A stretch of 6,679 bases of DNA from Treponema sp. (GTDB lineage Bacteria; Spirochaetota; Spirochaetia; Treponematales; Breznakiellaceae). The notes under the pieces were generated by a model that made no database searches, had not been told where the DNA came from, and saw only the letters and a program-made list of their open reading frames with translations. The first letter of the stretch is position 1; every line of letters begins with the position of its first letter. The stretch lies in assembly GCA_031254795.1 (NCBI GenBank), contig JAIRTS010000212.1:1-6679 (forward strand), in the 5' to 3' direction. Made by a program: the position numbers and the translations under genes. Positions 6,189 through 6,679 of the stretch are shown here, piece after piece.

Positions 6189-6216
6189 ATTATATAATAA
6201 ATTTTACCTATGTCAA
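6189..6216 (-). promoter_or_regulatory. Near-consensus sigma70 promoter of the binding-protein gene
   Basis: On the minus strand a perfect TTGACA (6211-6216) and a perfect TATAAT (6189-6194) are separated by 16 bases of very A+T-rich sequence. The predicted start is near 6182, giving a leader of about 40 nt that holds the palindrome at 6167-6180 and the AGGAGG site. With both hexamers exact, expression is probably set by repression rather than by promoter strength. Confidence 0.85.
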
Positions 6217-6224
6217 GAAAGAAA

Positions 6225-6260
6225 ATGTAAATTTTATGTTTATGTGAACATATTTTACAT
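6225..6260. promoter_or_regulatory. Nested dyads upstream of the binding-protein promoter
   Basis: ATGTAAA (6225-6231) and TTTACAT (6254-6260) form an outer inverted pair. Within it TATGTT (6235-6240) and AACATA (6247-6252) form an inner pair with 6 bases between, centred near 6243.5, about 61 bases upstream of the predicted start. That is the typical spot for an upstream activator. A TGTGA at 6243-6247 lacks a good CRP partner, so I do not call a CRP site. Confidence 0.4.
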
Positions 6261-6390
6261 GCGATTGCGCCATCCGCCGCGCATAGCTCGTCCGCGCTTC
6301 GTCCGCGTAAAAAAGCCTCGTAATGAATATACATGCCGAGTGAAATACATATAATTTTCCCTGGAATTGCAAGATAATCCGGTGAAACGC

Positions 6391-6422
6391 TAACTAATTA
6401 ACTAACTAACTAACTGACTGAC
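6391..6422. repeat. TAAC tetranucleotide tract, eight units
   Basis: Units read TAAC, TAAT, four TAAC, then two TGAC. Because the period is 4 bases and each TAAC unit holds TAA, the tract places stop codons in all three + strand frames. It lies in non-coding sequence of the divergent region, about 220 bases ahead of the GH94-like gene. Tetranucleotide tracts can change length by slippage. Confidence 0.8.
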
Positions 6423-6428
6423 ATAGAG

Positions 6429-6474
6429 CTTGTTTCAAAACGCGAACTATGTTCGGGTTGGATTTTGAAACAGG
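6429..6474 (+). repeat. Long stem-loop with an inner hairpin
   Basis: TGTTTCAAAA (6431-6440) pairs perfectly with TTTTGAAACA (6463-6472). A G-U and a C-G pair extend the stem to 12. The 22-base loop contains a second hairpin, CGAAC-TAT-GTTCG (6443-6455). It stands 6 bases before the T8 terminator. A regulatory leader or an insertion-sequence end are both possible. Confidence 0.6.
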
Positions 6475-6480
6475 TTTTGG

Positions 6481-6509
6481 AAAAAGCGGGATAAAATCCG
6501 CTTTTTTTT
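6481..6509 (+). terminator. Intrinsic terminator with T8 tail
   Basis: AAAAAGCGG and CCGCTTTTT flank a short A/T loop (GCGG[g]AT with ATCCGC at the core), followed on the + strand by eight T in all (6502-6509). The A5 run on the left gives a weaker minus-strand terminator too. No + strand gene ends nearby, so it would act on a leader or stray transcript before the GH94-like gene, or it is the remnant of a lost gene. Confidence 0.75.
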
Positions 6510-6522
6510 GAAATCTAATGTT

Positions 6523-6545
6523 GCTGTTCCAAATTTTGGAACAGC
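6523..6545. repeat. 23-bp dyad, 11-bp arms
   Basis: GCTGTTCCAAA (6523-6533) and TTTGGAACAGC (6535-6545) are exact reverse complements around a single T. With only one central base it is more likely a DNA operator than an RNA hairpin with a full arm. It is 33 bases upstream of the candidate -35 of the GH94-like gene. TTTTGGAA also occurs at 6475-6482 and could pair with the left arm. Confidence 0.6.
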
Positions 6546-6577
6546 CTCAATATAGAGCGTGTTTCTTGATAATTCAG

Positions 6578-6607
6578 TTGAAAAAGCGCCGCCATAGATG
6601 TTACTAT
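6578..6607 (+). promoter_or_regulatory. Candidate promoter of the GH94-like gene
   Basis: TTGAAA (6578-6583) and TACTAT (6602-6607) are 18 bases apart; the -10 is only 4 of 6. The -10 overlaps a perfect 10-bp palindrome TACTATAGTA (6602-6611). A second, AGCAATTGCT (6617-6626), lies between it and the ribosome binding site. The weak -10 and overlapping symmetry suggest regulated transcription. Confidence 0.45.
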
Positions 6608-6640
6608 AGTAGGTAGAGCAATTGCTATCAGGAGTTTTAA

Positions 6641-6679
6641 ATGAAATACGGTTATTTTGACAATGAAAAACGCGAGTAC
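6641..6679 (+). CDS. 5' end of a GH94-type cellobiose/cellodextrin phosphorylase (partial)
   Basis: ATG 6641 follows AGGAG (6630-6634) with 6-base spacing, and the frame is open to the window end. The 13 visible residues are MKYGYFDNEKREY. GH94 cellobiose and cellodextrin phosphorylases characteristically begin MKfGyFDdxnrEYVIT, so the match is specific despite its length. These cytoplasmic enzymes split a beta-linked glucose disaccharide or oligosaccharide with phosphate to glucose 1-phosphate and a shortened sugar. The gene diverges from the sugar ABC transporter operon across a shared regulatory region, which supports a joint uptake and phosphorolysis pathway. Only the N terminus is visible, so the exact GH94 specificity is not known. 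Confidence 0.65.
   Translation, partial: MKYGYFDNEKREY

Larger units (their letters stand above)
6423..6565. repeat. Direct repeat bounding a block of hairpins
   Basis: ATAGAGCTTGTTTC (6423-6436) recurs as ATAGAGCGTGTTTC (6552-6565), 13 of 14 identical, 129 bases apart. Between the copies lie a long stem-loop, a T8 terminator and a 23-base dyad. The arrangement could be a duplicated promoter-upstream segment, the scar of a small insertion, or a MITE-like element. I see no transposase or clear target-site duplication. Confidence 0.5.

Noticed and set aside
6243..6259. Possible CRP/FNR-type site upstream of the binding-protein promoter
   Set aside because: TGTGA is present but the second half-site does not fit TCACA at the required 6-base spacing.
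6152..6334. 60-codon minus-strand frame upstream of the binding-protein gene
   Set aside because: It overlaps the promoter and palindrome, has no ribosome binding site, and its translation is low-complexity Ile/Tyr-rich from A/T-rich DNA.
6391..6422. CRISPR-like repeat array
   Set aside because: The unit is 4 bases with no spacers; it is a simple tandem repeat.

Overview
The window reads as the join between a decayed mobile or prophage-like segment (about 1-2100) and a carbohydrate-uptake locus (about 2100-6679) of a fermentative, probably polysaccharide-using bacterium. Base composition is moderate, ribosome binding sites are strong AGGAGG types, and the solute-binding protein is a lipoprotein with a relaxed lipobox (FTGC). 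These traits fit a gut spirochaete (Treponema-like) or a clostridial firmicute. The sequence does not settle which, and no taxonomic marker gene is present.

Left part, + strand. The 3' end of an unrecognised beta-rich protein (2-574) is followed by about 175 bases that fold into a dense series of hairpins, including a four-way junction with a compensated outer stem. This is a candidate structured RNA (603-777). Only 23 bases after it comes a Dam-type adenine methyltransferase (811-1764). It has lost its start codon (a well-spaced AGGAG precedes ATT, not ATG) and carries an in-frame amber codon between the SAM-binding half and the DPPY half. Next come an 11-bp inverted repeat, a 20-bp imperfect tandem repeat, a short C-terminal remnant of a second, beta-class methyltransferase (1813-1926) and a run of 15 C. 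The block looks like a methyltransferase graveyard.

Right part, - strand. A four-gene unit is read leftward: a lipoprotein sugar-binding protein (4772-6142), two CUT1-type ABC permeases (3619-4539 and 2728-3615) and a GNAT acetyltransferase (2108-2728). The acetyltransferase start overlaps the preceding stop (TAATG). No ABC ATPase is encoded here, so a shared MsiK/MalK-like ATPase elsewhere is expected. A hairpin with a short U tail follows the binding-protein gene, and a good promoter lies ahead of the permeases. Together they would give more binding protein than permease.

Right edge. The divergent intergenic region (6143-6640) contains a near-consensus sigma70 promoter for the binding-protein gene with a perfect 14-bp palindrome just downstream. 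It also holds upstream dyads, a TAAC tetranucleotide tract, a block of hairpins including a T8 terminator, and a candidate promoter for a + strand gene that begins at 6641. The 13 residues visible of that gene match the N terminus typical of GH94 cellobiose/cellodextrin phosphorylases. The likely joint function is import of a beta-glucan oligosaccharide (cellobiose-like) by the ABC system and its phosphorolysis in the cytoplasm. The substrate is inferred from context.
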